A stretch of DNA of 64,000 nucleotides, from positions 90,194,858-90,258,857 of the forward strand of contig NC_088782.1 in NCBI RefSeq assembly GCF_958450345.1, read 5' to 3'. Every line of letters starts with the position of its first letter. The stretch's first letter is position 1. The notes beneath the pieces were generated by a model, which saw nothing but the letters and a program-made list of their open reading frames with translations, made no database searches and was not told the DNA's origin. Made by a program: the position numbers and the translations under genes. Positions 10,496-20,880 of this stretch are shown piece by piece. Source of the DNA: Calliphora vicina. Lineage: Eukaryota > Arthropoda > Insecta > Diptera > Calliphoridae.

Positions 10496-10504
10496 GCATT
10501 ATTA

Positions 10505-10815
10505 ACATTGAATAAAAGCTTTCAGTTGACCATTGATCGTAAGTTGGCAACGCTGTTTGCTGCGACCGTATATTCGAATTCGAATATTCATTAGTATATA
10601 TTAGTAAGATCTAGAATATTCGAACTTTGTCAGTTAAAGAGTAATCTAGAGTGCAGATGGCAGTGTTATAAATAGTGGCAGTTGTGAGTCAGTTTATCAG
10701 AGACGCTTTTCGAATAAACATGAACTGAGTGCCTTAAAGTGTGTTGTGTTTTTCAAGTGAATTCGTGTATATTATAAATTGTGTCTGTATTTCTGCGAAT
10801 TTGCAAACGTTTCGA
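10505..10815 (+). repeat. Gypsy-type LTR fragment
   Basis: About 310 bp here match, in inverted orientation, about 19200-19550. Shared blocks include GAATAAAAGCTTTCAGTTGA, AGAGTGCAGATGGCAGTGTT, GTTTATCAGAGACGCTTTTC and AAGTGAATTCGTGTATATTA. The other copy continues to a TGTTACG/CGTAACA end and contains an AATAAATAAA polyadenylation-like signal, which suggests an LTR. This copy is truncated at about 10815. The LTR assignment rests on this layout only. Confidence 0.5.
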
Positions 10816-12224
10816 TTAACCGAATAATTTCTATTTAAAAGTTAAACTGAAACTAAATCACGAATTTTGTGTAGGGTAGAAGGGGGATCATTCGCCATAG
10901 GGACACATCTGCCAACACCGAATAACTTAAAAACCGAGTAATCGATTTTGTTACATTATCAATTTATGTTTTCGTTTATCGATTATTTATCATCCCTGAA
11001 AGTTGGAAAATTTAATTTTACATATGATGTGATACAGACGCGATTAATTGTTTTTCAAAAATCTGTGGAAATATTTCAGCTTGTGAATTTTTTATGCTAA
11101 CTTTTTTTGTTTTTGTGATACAAAAAAGTTATTGGTTGGTGATAGAATGTCAATAATAGTGAACAATAAGTGGCAATAGTTTTTTGGATCATTTAATTTG
11201 AAGTACGAACAAAATGTATATTAAACCTCAAAACTACCGTTGGGGCACATTCGCCAGAAACAAGGAAGCCCTTTGATGTAGAGCAAAATGTTGATAAAAT
11301 AAAAAAAAAATCAGTCATAATTTGTTTAATTTTTTTTGTTAAGTTATGTATGTATGTGAAATAAACAATAAATATCTAGTCTTAGTTTATTTTTTTGTAA
11401 ATCTATATATATAAAAGAGTAACGTGACTGACTGATTCATTCATCATCGCACAGCCCAAACCGCTAAAGCTAGAAACTTGAAATTCGGGTAATGGGTTCC
11501 TTTTACAATATGTAGATCCACTAAGAAGGGATTTTTGGAAATTCGGTCGTTAAGGGGGACAAATGGGGCAAAAACGGGTAAAACCTGTACCTCTATATCT
11601 CCAAAACAAATAAACTTAGAAATAATATTTTAAATGCGTCCACCTGTAATCAAAAAAAGAGCCGACAGGTGTTTGGTACTTTTTTGAAATTCAAAATTCA
11701 AGTGGCCATATGGGGTTAAAATAGTCCCCATAGAACCCTCTGTTAACATGTATATCTCCTACATAAATAAACATAGAAATATTATATTGAATGTATCTGG
11801 CTCAGATCAATAAAAACTAGAAATCTTTTTGGTACTTTTTTGAAATTCGAATTCCTAAGGCCTCAAAATTGTTTTCTGTTTTGGTACTTTTTTATCAAAA
11901 TGTATTTTCTCACTAACAATTCCATGAACTATTATTTTCAAATAGTACGTATTACTAGGTACTTTTTTGAAAATTATTTCTTCACGGGGGACAAAAAACG
12001 GGATAAAAACGGAGATTTGATATTATTTATTCAATTTAAAAATAAAAAAAAGATAAAATATTCTTCCAACCACACAAAAAAGAATCCACAACATGCTATT
12101 CGGAAGTCAAATACAAATGGGTAAAAAGGGCCAAATTTCAGTACACTTATATTGGTACTTTTTTGAAATTCATTTCTACTATTCTATTCAAGTAGTTTTA
12201 TTTTTTTTTCAATAAAATTGTTTT

Positions 12225-12294
12225 GCCTCCACTGAGATTCGAACCGATGTAGTTCGGCTACAGTTCAGTAGTCTAAACCCTTAGCCTACACCAG
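12225..12294 (-). ncRNA. tRNA-like sequence (probable decayed tRNA or SINE head)
   Basis: On the minus strand this 70-bp block reads like a tRNA gene. It has an A-box-like TAGGCTAAGGG, a potential CTAC/GTAG anticodon-type stem, and a clear B-box GGTTCGAATCT followed by an acceptor-like end (CAGTGGAGGC). The T stem does not pair well and I cannot assign a credible anticodon. It is therefore either a degenerate tRNA gene or a tRNA-derived SINE fragment carried inside the Helitron. Confidence 0.4.
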
Positions 12295-13439
12295 AATGTT
12301 TATTTTCATGTTTAGAATACTAATTTTATTTTAAAATATATAGTTTTTCACCCTATTCACCATTAGTTGAATTCTAATGGTGTTGAAAATTCCAATAGTA
12401 CAGACACAAACCTTAACCTTTTTTGTAAAAATTATTATTTTCACCTTATTCAATAAATTTAAAATTTATTCAACATACAGTTATATGAAATGTATATGGG
12501 AATTTATGAGGGAAAATATTAATAACAGTGTTGTAAATATAGTTGGTTTAATGCTATTTGAAATGTTATAGTTTTATTTGATAAAAAACTACAAAACAAA
12601 TTATTTTGTTGAAATGTGAAACAAAACAAAAAATATTCATAAAAATATATTCATTAAAGCATTTCTCAAAAAAAATCACGTGTTTATTCCTATTCGCTAA
12701 AATAAGAATTTTGTTCTCGCAAAATTTAATAACAATTTCAGTAAATTAAGGTCCTCATTTTATAAAACAAAACGTTTGGAAGCGTAAGCAATTTGTATGA
12801 AGAATACTGGGAAAAAAGTTTAAAACTTATTTCCATAGAATTTTATTTTAACGTTTGTCGTTTCGTTTTATAAAATTAGACCCTAAAAAAATTAAAATGT
12901 AAAGCACTATGTGTATCTATGAGTAAATCATTATTTATACTCTATTTATCAAGTTTATAAAATCAACTTATATCTCACTCAAATGTAGTATTAGAAACTT
13001 TTTATAAATTTAAAAAACAGAATTTACTCTATGATTAAAACCTTATTCATATTCAATTTATCAAAAGATTTATAGGGCCTCATTTTATAAAACGCAACGA
13101 CAAACGTTAAAATAAAATTCTATGGAAATAAGTTTTAAACTTTTTTCCCAGTATTCTTCATACAAATTGCTTACGCTTCCAAACGTTAAACAAATTGTGT
13201 ATGAAAAAAATTCAAGTTTAAAACCTTATTACCAGTATTCTTCATACAAATTGCACGCTTTATAAAAAAAAACATTTTTTTAGATAATAACAAATAAATT
13301 TTCGCTTAAATAAAATCGTTTACACAAACATTTATTTAAATATTTTTATTTCGATGAATAGACAACACTATTTACATATAACCGTCAACTCATTTGAAAA
13401 AAAAATAGTTGTGTAATAATAAGTGTATAATAATGTATA

Positions 13440-15890
13440 TGTACATACCTTTAACAGTGCGAGTTCTGATAGAGAAATTTAAACTTTTCTAAAATTGAAA
13501 TATTTTGGAGGATGAATCTAAATTCCTGGATAAAGGGAGAAGACAGGCGGTTGGAACTTGCTAGAGTTTATAGTCAAGGTGTTTTTCTGTCATAATCCGT
13601 GGTCAGAACCCTTAACCTTCGCTTTACCAATACCCACCCGGGTGACCACTCAGTTTTTGTTAGCTTAATAATTTTTTTCATTTTGTTTCGATTTAAATAA
13701 AATTTAGACTCAATGAACAAATTTTAGAGTTCTATATTATTTAATAAAAACATTTTAAACTTTTTATAAGGTTTTTTCGATTTTTTAAAATTTTGTTCGT
13801 CGGATATATGTATAGAAGTGCAGTATCACCCGGGTGGGTATTGGTAAACCACGTACATAAAAAACCTTTGGTAAAGCGAATGTTAACAGTGCGAGTTTTG
13901 ATAGAGAAATTTATATTTTTCGGAAATTTTTTTTTTGTTTTTGTAGGATGAATCTAAATTTCTTGGAAATAGGCGAAGATTTGCGAATTAATCTTGCTGG
14001 AATATTTAGATAGGGTGTTGGTCTATCATGGTCCGTGGTCATATCCTTTAACAGTGCGAGTTCTGGTAGAGAAATTTAAATGTTTCGAAAATTGAAATTG
14101 TTTTGGAGGATGAATCTAAATTTCTTGGATGGAATTTATATTCATCCTCCAAAAAATTCCAATTTTCGAAAATTTCTCTATCAGATCTCGCAATGTTAAG
14201 GGTTATGGCCACGGACCATGATAGACCAAAACCCTATCTAAATATTCCAGCAAGATTCATCCGCACATTTTCTCACATTTCCAAGAAATTTAGATTCATT
14301 CTACAAAAAAAATAAAATTTTCGAAAAATTTAAATTTCTCTATCAGAACTCGCACTGTTAAAGATTATGACTACGGACCATGATAGACCAACACTCTACC
14401 TAAATATTCCATCAAGATTCATCCGCCCATCTTCTCCCATTTCAAAGAAATTTAGATTCATCCTTCCAAACTGTTAAGGTTATGACCATGGATTACGATA
14501 GAAAAACACCTTGACTATAAATTCCAGCAAGTTCCATCCGACTATCTTCTCCCTTTATCCAGGAATTTAGATTCATCCTCCAAAAAATTTCAATTTTAGA
14601 AAAAATTAAATTTCTTTATCAGAACTCGCACTGGTATAGATTATGACTACGGACCATGATAGACCAACACCATATCTAACTATTCCAGCAAGATTCATCT
14701 GCCAATCTTCTCCCATTTCCCAGAAATTTAGATTCATTCTCCAAATTAAATTTTCGTAAAAATTTAATTTCTCTGAACTCGCACTGTTAAAGGTTATGAC
14801 CATGGACGATGATAGACTAACAGCCTATCTATAAATTCCATCATGTTCCATCCGCCCATCTTTTCCCGTTTTCCTAGAATTCGGATTCAGCCTCCCAAGT
14901 AAATTAAATTTTGATTTTGGTCAAAATTAAAAAATTTTTATCAAAACTCGCTCTGTTAAATATTATGACCACAGATTATCATAGTGGGACAGTTTATCTA
15001 TAAATTCCAGCAAGTTCATTCCACCTATCTTCTCCCATTTCCAAGAAATTTAGATTCATCCTCCAAAAACATTTTAATTTTCGAAAAATTTAATTTTCCC
15101 ATCTTCTCCCGTTATACAGGATTTTAGATTCATCCTCCAAAAAATTTAAATTTTCGAAACATTTAAATTTCTCTATCAGAACTCGCACTGTTAAAGGTTA
15201 TGACCACGGACCATGATAGACCATCTTCTCCCATTTCCAAGAAATTTAGATTCATCCTCAAACAAAATTTAAATTTTCGAAAAATTTAAATTTCTTTATC
15301 AGAACTCGCACTGTTAACGGTTATGCCACGGACCATGATAAACCAACACCCTACCTAAATATTCCAGCAAGATTCATCCGCCCATCTTCTACCATTTCCA
15401 AAAAATTTGAATTCTTCCTCCCAAAACTTGCACTGTTAAGGGTTATGACCATGGGTTATGATAGAAAAACACCTTGGCTATAAATTCAAGCAAGTTACTT
15501 CTGCCCATCTTCTCCCGTTATAAAAGAATTTAGAATCATCCTCAAAAAAATTTAAATTTTCGAAAAATTTAAATTTCTCTAGCAGAACTCGCACTGTTAA
15601 AGGTTATGACCACGGACCATGATAGACCAACACCCTACCTAAATATTCCAGCAAGATTCATCCGCCCATCTTCTCCCATTTCCAAGAAATTTAGATCATC
15701 CTCCCAAGAAATTTAAATTTCCGAAAAATTTTAATTTCTCTATAAAAACTCGCACTGTTAAGGGTTATGACCATGGGTTATGATAGAAAAACACCTTGGC
15801 TATAAATTCCAGCAAGTTCCATCTGCCCATCATCTCCCGTTTTCCATGAATTTAGATTCGTCCATCCATAATAATTAAATTTTAAAAATT
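13440..15890. repeat. Tandem array of about 150-180-bp units in both orientations (inside Helitron)
   Basis: The recurring blocks are AACAGTGCGAGTTCTGATAG, GGAGGATGAATCTAAATTCC and a GACCACGGACCATGATAGAC segment. Units at about 13455-14140 run in one orientation. From about 14140 to 15890 they run in the other, with around ten copies that alternate between two subtypes (GACCATGATAGACCAACACC and GGTTATGATAGAAAAACACC). No coding is visible. Confidence 0.85.
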
Positions 15891-16694
15891 CCGCAAAAGT
15901 ATAAAACTATGTTTGACATTTATGATTTGACTTAGTTTTTGGAAAAAACGGGAGATTAGTTCCCGTTTCAATCATTAGTGGTACATTAGGTTCAACCGTG
16001 TGGTTATTATTCCATTTTGAATACACTTTCCTTGATTTACAATGTTTAACGGTGTCATGTAAACTTTTAAACATAACTCTGTTAACTCAACTGGTTTGTG
16101 TCTAGGGTTATAAATTTCGAAATTTAACTTCACACACATTATTAAATTAGTATATCTTTATCTATCTACTATTAATATTTGCAATTATTATTATGAATTT
16201 TCAATTACGCAAGCAGTTTTGAGATGCTTTAATACTTCAAAATATCATGGACTACAAACAATTGTAAGGTGTATTTACTTTACGCAATAATTAAAATTTC
16301 TATAATAAACATTTTAAAATAATTTACGTAGTTGTTTTGTTATTTCCACATTTTTTCGCTAACGAAGTAGCGGGTTGCATGCTAGTTAAGGTATAAAGCA
16401 GTAAAATACGTTTATATTTTTGATTTTTTTTTGTTTTATTTTACAAATGACAAATCTGTCATATCCCTTTGGCGTATTTACCCCATGAGTGGGGCGGTTT
16501 CGCCGTTTTTGGTCAGTACAGAAATGTCAAAAAAATATGTATATGAAGATAAGATAGGCAAGATATAAATGATCAAAACTAAAGCCAACATATCTAAGTA
16601 TTCCTAACAAGAAACAAATTAAGAATATGTGTTGTGGTTTCAATTTGAGATCGCCTCAAAAAAAGTGGCTTATGGTCCCCCTTCTACCCCACTT

Positions 16695-17305
16695 ATTGAA
16701 CTATTTTATTGATAAAAAGACCAAAACATAAAAATAAACAAAACATAACAATTCAACCAAAAAGTAAAAAATTTTCTTTAGTTTTAATAAAACTAGACTT
16801 GGAAAAAACTCTCTCGAAAGTAAGACATGATAAAGAATATCCAATTTGTCAGTTATTTTTTTAGTTTTGGATTTTTTAGATTTTAAATACTTTTAATAAT
16901 TTGGATAAGTTCTGATAAAAACTTGTTTCAGTAGTGTCTCCAGTTTCGTCTATTATCATGTTCTCATCCGACAATTACATGTAAATTAGATAGTATATCA
17001 GTTATTATACTCTCTAAACATATTTCTTAAATGTTCGAAAAAATATGTAATTTTACTTTGACATTTGTATTTGAATTAAAATGGAAAATTAAAAACAAAA
17101 ATAAAATATGTTAAAGTGCAAAAAAAAAGAAATTTCGGTTAATCGGTTAATCGGTTAACCGACACAAATTAATCGGTTTATTCGTTATTTGAAAATCGGC
17201 AATTTTGAATTATTCGAACAGTTAACCGACCAAAATTAATCGGTTAACCGATTAACGGTTAACCGATTGAATACCCTAGTAACTATATTGTAACAGATTA
17301 CTTAA
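16695..17305. other. AT-rich spacer with an AATCGGTTAACCG-rich block
   Basis: I see no gene. At about 17135-17270 there is a cluster of short repeats of the type AATCGGTTAACCGA in both orientations. Similar clusters occur at about 32800-32950 and 34795-34870 on either side of the family D element, so this is a dispersed repeat. Confidence 0.6.
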
Positions 17306-17309
17306 TTTT

Positions 17310-18276
17310 ATTTGATTCTGAAGCAGCCTGTTATAACAACTGTCAAAAGTCACAGCTGTTTACAAAAATTAATTTAAATTTTATTAACGCGGAATAAATA
17401 AAAATTAATTAATTTTTTAAATAGATATGTTGTGTGGGCTTTTATTCATCTTTAGAAGAAGATGATGGCGATTTTTATTACCAGTAGCCACTGTTGCCAG
17501 ATAATTTTGGTATAAAATCGTCAAAATTGGACTAAAAAATCGTCAAAATCGGTCAAATATTTTTGAAATCGTCAAAAAATCGGAAAGCATTAAAATACGT
17601 AGTTTTTTTTTTCAAATTTTTTGAAAAAACTAACAATCCAATAAATAATTCACATATTAAAATAATTAATGTTATAAAAAAGGTGTTGTATAATAAGATA
17701 AGATATTAAATACTAGTTTATCATACCGTTATTATTTTCGACATTTTTCATTTACAATCCTTATAAATAGAGTAGTCGATATTTCAATGTCTGTTGAAAT
17801 AAACTTTCCGAAGGCTCTCAATAACTTACAAACATGAATGGTTCTGGTTCGGTTGCTAATTAAAATCTGGAAGATCGGCTTACAAAAGACTGAAAGATTT
17901 GCAAAAAGCTACGACTTACATATATTGCGAATAATAAGTCATGTACAAAAACAATTTAGCAAACGTTTCGTACGTATACAAATTCGGACCAACAATGTTT
18001 CAATTTCGGGAAAATCAACTATTCCCGAAATTGATATTTTGCTTTGGAGAAACACATAACGGTCGCTTAAGACCGACAAGTTCTTTGTGTTGTACAATAG
18101 TGTGCATATCCAATAAATTTACTGCAGCCTATTCTAATGATGATAACATAAACTGTTTCAAATTTCCACTACCTGCTGCATGACTTTCGGCCTAGTGCGC
18201 CAGTTTTTTTTTAATTTAAATTTGAAGTAAGCCCATACCTTCAACCAACCCTCACCAGGCTGCTTCAGAATCAAAT
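17310..18276. mobile_element. Unclassified element with perfect 21-bp inverted repeats
   Basis: ATTTGATTCTGAAGCAGCCT at 17310 recurs perfectly inverted at 18257-18276, and the match extends one base further inward. Between them are about 925 bp that include a block of slightly higher complexity at 17838-18183. Frames of 73 and 80 codons are open there, but I do not recognise either product. The real termini may lie outside the 21-bp repeats, and I could not find a convincing target duplication. Confidence 0.5.
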
Positions 18277-18404
18277 ACGGAATGGTGGTCCAATACAATT
18301 TAGGTCGTCTGCGATTTCTTCCAATCTTTTTTATGTTTATTATATTTATGAACGTAATTTCAACAAATAGATAAATGGCAGTGCATAGTTACTTATGGAG
18401 TAAA

Positions 18405-18790
18405 ATTATTAGGTAATTTTTACCCGTAGATATTGATTGATTTGAAATTAGTCAAGTTACCTTTTAGGTAAACTTAACTGTTTGGTATTTTACACAGTAG
18501 ATATGTATTTGTTGAATTTTTACCCGTAGATATTGATACCCGTAGAAATTAATGTCAAGTTACATTTTAGGTTGTTGTTGTTGTAACAGTTCGACTGTGA
18601 CCGATTGTTCTTTCCTGGGGAAAAAACTTTCGGTTTGTACAGCTGTCGCTGAGTTGACAATCTTTGGCCGAATATGATTCGGGTCGTTCCGGAACGGAGA
18701 TCCAATTGTCGTGGGAACGTACATTTTAGGTAAATTTAACTGCTTGGTATTTTACACAGTAGATATCTACTTGTTGAAGTTACGGACATA
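18405..18790. repeat. Tandem duplication of about 120 bp, second unit split by a SINE-like insert
   Basis: Two units share TTTTTACCCGTAGATATTGA, TCAAGTTACMTTTTAGG, GGTAAAYTTAACTG and TTGGTATTTTACACAGTAGA. The second unit is interrupted at 18572-18720 by the retroposon described separately. Confidence 0.8.
18572..18720 (-). mobile_element. SINE-like retroposon, 149 bp, with a 10-bp target duplication
   Basis: The insert is flanked by ACATTTTAGG on both sides (18562-18571 and 18721-18730). On the minus strand it starts ACGTTCCCACGACAATTGGA and ends in a (CAA)n tail (TTACAACAACAACAA), the arrangement of a retroposon. The body contains CCGGAACGACCCGAATCATA, part of a short sequence I recall as widely dispersed in fly genomes. 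Sixty-one codons are open on the minus strand (MDLRSGTTRII...), but the frame runs out into the flank, so I do not treat it as a gene. Confidence 0.7.
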
Positions 18791-19060
18791 ATGCCTCTAT
18801 CCAAATACTTTTTATTTTCAATTATTTTAACCAACTTAAAATATTGTGCTTGCGTCGTAATTTTTAATCTAAAATGTTTGAAAATCATCTGACAAAAATT
18901 GTTGTTTATTTTGTCTTAGACATAAGCACTACGTGCATCTTAATTAAATACATAACATATTCCTTCTACGAGGTAATATTTATTTTGAATAAAAAAAGAG
19001 ATCTTCGATTCTAATTAAAACTTGAAATTAGTTTGTTTTATCTATATATATTGTTACGTT
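18790..19060. other. AT-rich spacer
   Basis: Nothing recognisable was seen on either strand. Confidence 0.5.
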
Positions 19061-19062
19061 TT

Positions 19063-19555
19063 AACCTTTTCAAAACGCTGGTTTATTTCCTTTAAATAAA
19101 CCGGATACTTTTGATTGCAAATAAAAGCCGTTTAGTAGTTTGAAAATTGTAACAACTCTTTATTTATTTAAAATGTACAACAGAATTAAATAGTCACTCA
19201 GTGTTTTTTATACACGTTTATAAATTCGCAGAAATAAAGACACACTTTATAATGTACACGAATTCACTTGAAAAATACAGCACACTTTAAGGCACTCAGT
19301 TGATGCTTATTCAAATAGCGTCTCTGATAAACTGACTAACAACTGCAACCTCTGCCACTATTAATAACACTGCCATCTGCACTCTAGATTGCTCTTTAAC
19401 TGTCAAAGTTCGAATATTCTAGATCATACGCCATCTGTGGTGTACTTTCTACAATGTACTTTAACTGAATATTCGAATTCAAACAGCGTTGCCAAATTAG
19501 ATCAATGGTCAACTGAAAGCTTTTATTTAATAGTGCATTTCAGAGTTTAAAATTA
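19063..19555 (-). repeat. Probable solo LTR of a gypsy-type element
   Basis: On the minus strand the block runs from GTGCACTATTAAATAAAAGC-like sequence near 19550 through TATCAGAGACGCTATTTGAA (an initiator-like block) and an AATAAATAAAGAG polyadenylation-like signal. It ends at AGGTTAAAACGTAACA (19063). It is about 490 bp, and its first 300 bp match 10505-10815 in inverse orientation. No internal gag/pol sequence adjoins it. I could not define a target duplication, so calling it a solo LTR is inference. Confidence 0.55.
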
Positions 19556-19559
19556 CTAC

Positions 19560-20880
19560 TATATTAGTCAAAAAATTGCAAAAAAATTCATAATTTTACA
19601 TGAAAACTGCAACAAATATTTAACAAGATAATATTTCATTGTATACATACTAAAAATATAAATACTATTTTCCAATTCCATATATGCACAAGCTTCATGG
19701 TAGAAATATTTGTCGCAGTTTTTCCAAAAATATTTTGCCTTACAAAATATTTTACGTTGCAGCTAGAAGACAAAATGAAAATTTTTCATTTTTAAAACTT
19801 TTGCTGCCTAAATATATGTATATTTTTGGTTAGCAAAAACAAATGAAATTGCTTGTGTATAATATACAAAAAAATTACTACAAAAACATCATACATGCAA
19901 ACAAATTGCAGCGTGAAAACCATAAACTGCAAACGATATGCGCAGTGACAAATTCAAACAATGAAAATATGGAAGACGCTAAAAGTAGACTGCCAAACCA
20001 TACGAAGTTGAAAAATGTAAAATACGAAATTGTGCAAAGTTAAAAATGTTTAAAGCGAAAATGTTTATTTTTAAAATATTTCCGCCGCATATATGGTTTT
20101 GTTTTGCCGCATATAGTCATTGAGCAGAAAAATGTGAAAAAAACTATGAAGTTGATTTGGGTGTACAAAATAAAAAATTGTATTGAAATGTGTGTTAATA
20201 AAGAATTTTAGTGCAATAAAATAGAAGTTTTATTTTTTGAGGTATGTAATTGTATGTATTGTGAAAGATAAATTAAATTAAATAAGATTCTGGACAAAGG
20301 ATAGCTAGCGGAGGATATTATTATTGAATTTTTTGATTGATTGGCTTTTTTAATACGAATTCAATACATTTGCTGGTGGTAATAGGAGTCCAGAAAAATT
20401 TGTAAGAAAAAAAATAATTTTGTATGTAAAGCGGTTAAAAAAGGATATTTAATGCAACAACAAAATGTGACAACAACAGCCAAATACCATAAATAACAGG
20501 ATCATTCATTTTATGAATAAAATCTATCATAATAAAGTGTTGTACATTCAAATGTTTCATTTCGTAAAATTTGTAACAGGAGAACAAACAAAAAAATAAG
20601 CAAATAGAAAATAATTGTGGAAGAACAATTTTATGTGTAAGATATAATGCAAAAAGGCACAGGTATAATTACAACAGGAGCAAAAGGAAATTAACTGCAA
20701 CAACATCAACTTATACACACAAGTAGATAATTATGATATAAAATTGCTGTATGTATGTACATCCAACAACAATTTATGCAAAAATCATAAACAAATACAT
20801 AAATAGGTTCAATCGTGATCGTGAGTGATTTTGTAGCAGGAGAAAAAAGGATAAAGAGGAATGATAGAAAATGTAAGCAT
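19560..20880. other. AT-rich region without recognisable genes
   Basis: Short frames such as 19843-20043 have no recognisable motifs. The region is A-rich with scattered CAACAAC and AGGAGCAAAAGG-type stretches. I see no inverted termini. Confidence 0.45.

Larger units (their letters stand above)
11402..16385 (+). mobile_element. Non-autonomous Helitron, about 5 kb
   Basis: The 5' end is TCTATATATATAAAAGAGTA (11402) and the 3' end is GGGTTGCATGCTAG (to 16385). A CGCTA-ACGAAG-TAGCG hairpin lies about 13 bp before the terminal CTAG. The flanks are A at the left and T at the right, the Helitron AT target. A TGACTGACTGATTCATTCAT stretch and a following block resembling 26100-26160 are shared with the other Helitron family members here. 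I find no Rep or helicase coding. The interior at 13440-15890 is an array of about 150-180-bp repeats in both orientations. Confidence 0.8.
10874..16690. mobile_element. Family G TIR element split by a Helitron
   Basis: The left end GGGTAGAAGGGGGATCA (10874) is inverted at the right end as TGGTCCCCCTTCTACCC (to about 16689). Between 10890-11401 and 16386-16670 the sequence is AT-rich with no protein-like frame. A second pair of GC-richer blocks (TTCGCCAGAAACAAGG near 11250, TTGGCGTATTTACCCCATGA near 16470) hints at subterminal structure. The two halves total about 835 bp and are separated by the Helitron at 11402-16385. The superfamily is unknown. Confidence 0.55.

Noticed and set aside
17838..18183. 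Two overlapping frames (73 and 80 codons) inside the 21-bp inverted-repeat element
   Set aside because: They are in different frames, have no conserved motifs and no evidence of splicing. They could be decayed transposase, but I cannot show it.
18520..18705. 61-codon frame starting MDLRSGTTRII
   Set aside because: It is mostly the SINE-like insert and runs into flanking sequence. Its start resembles nothing I can assign with confidence.
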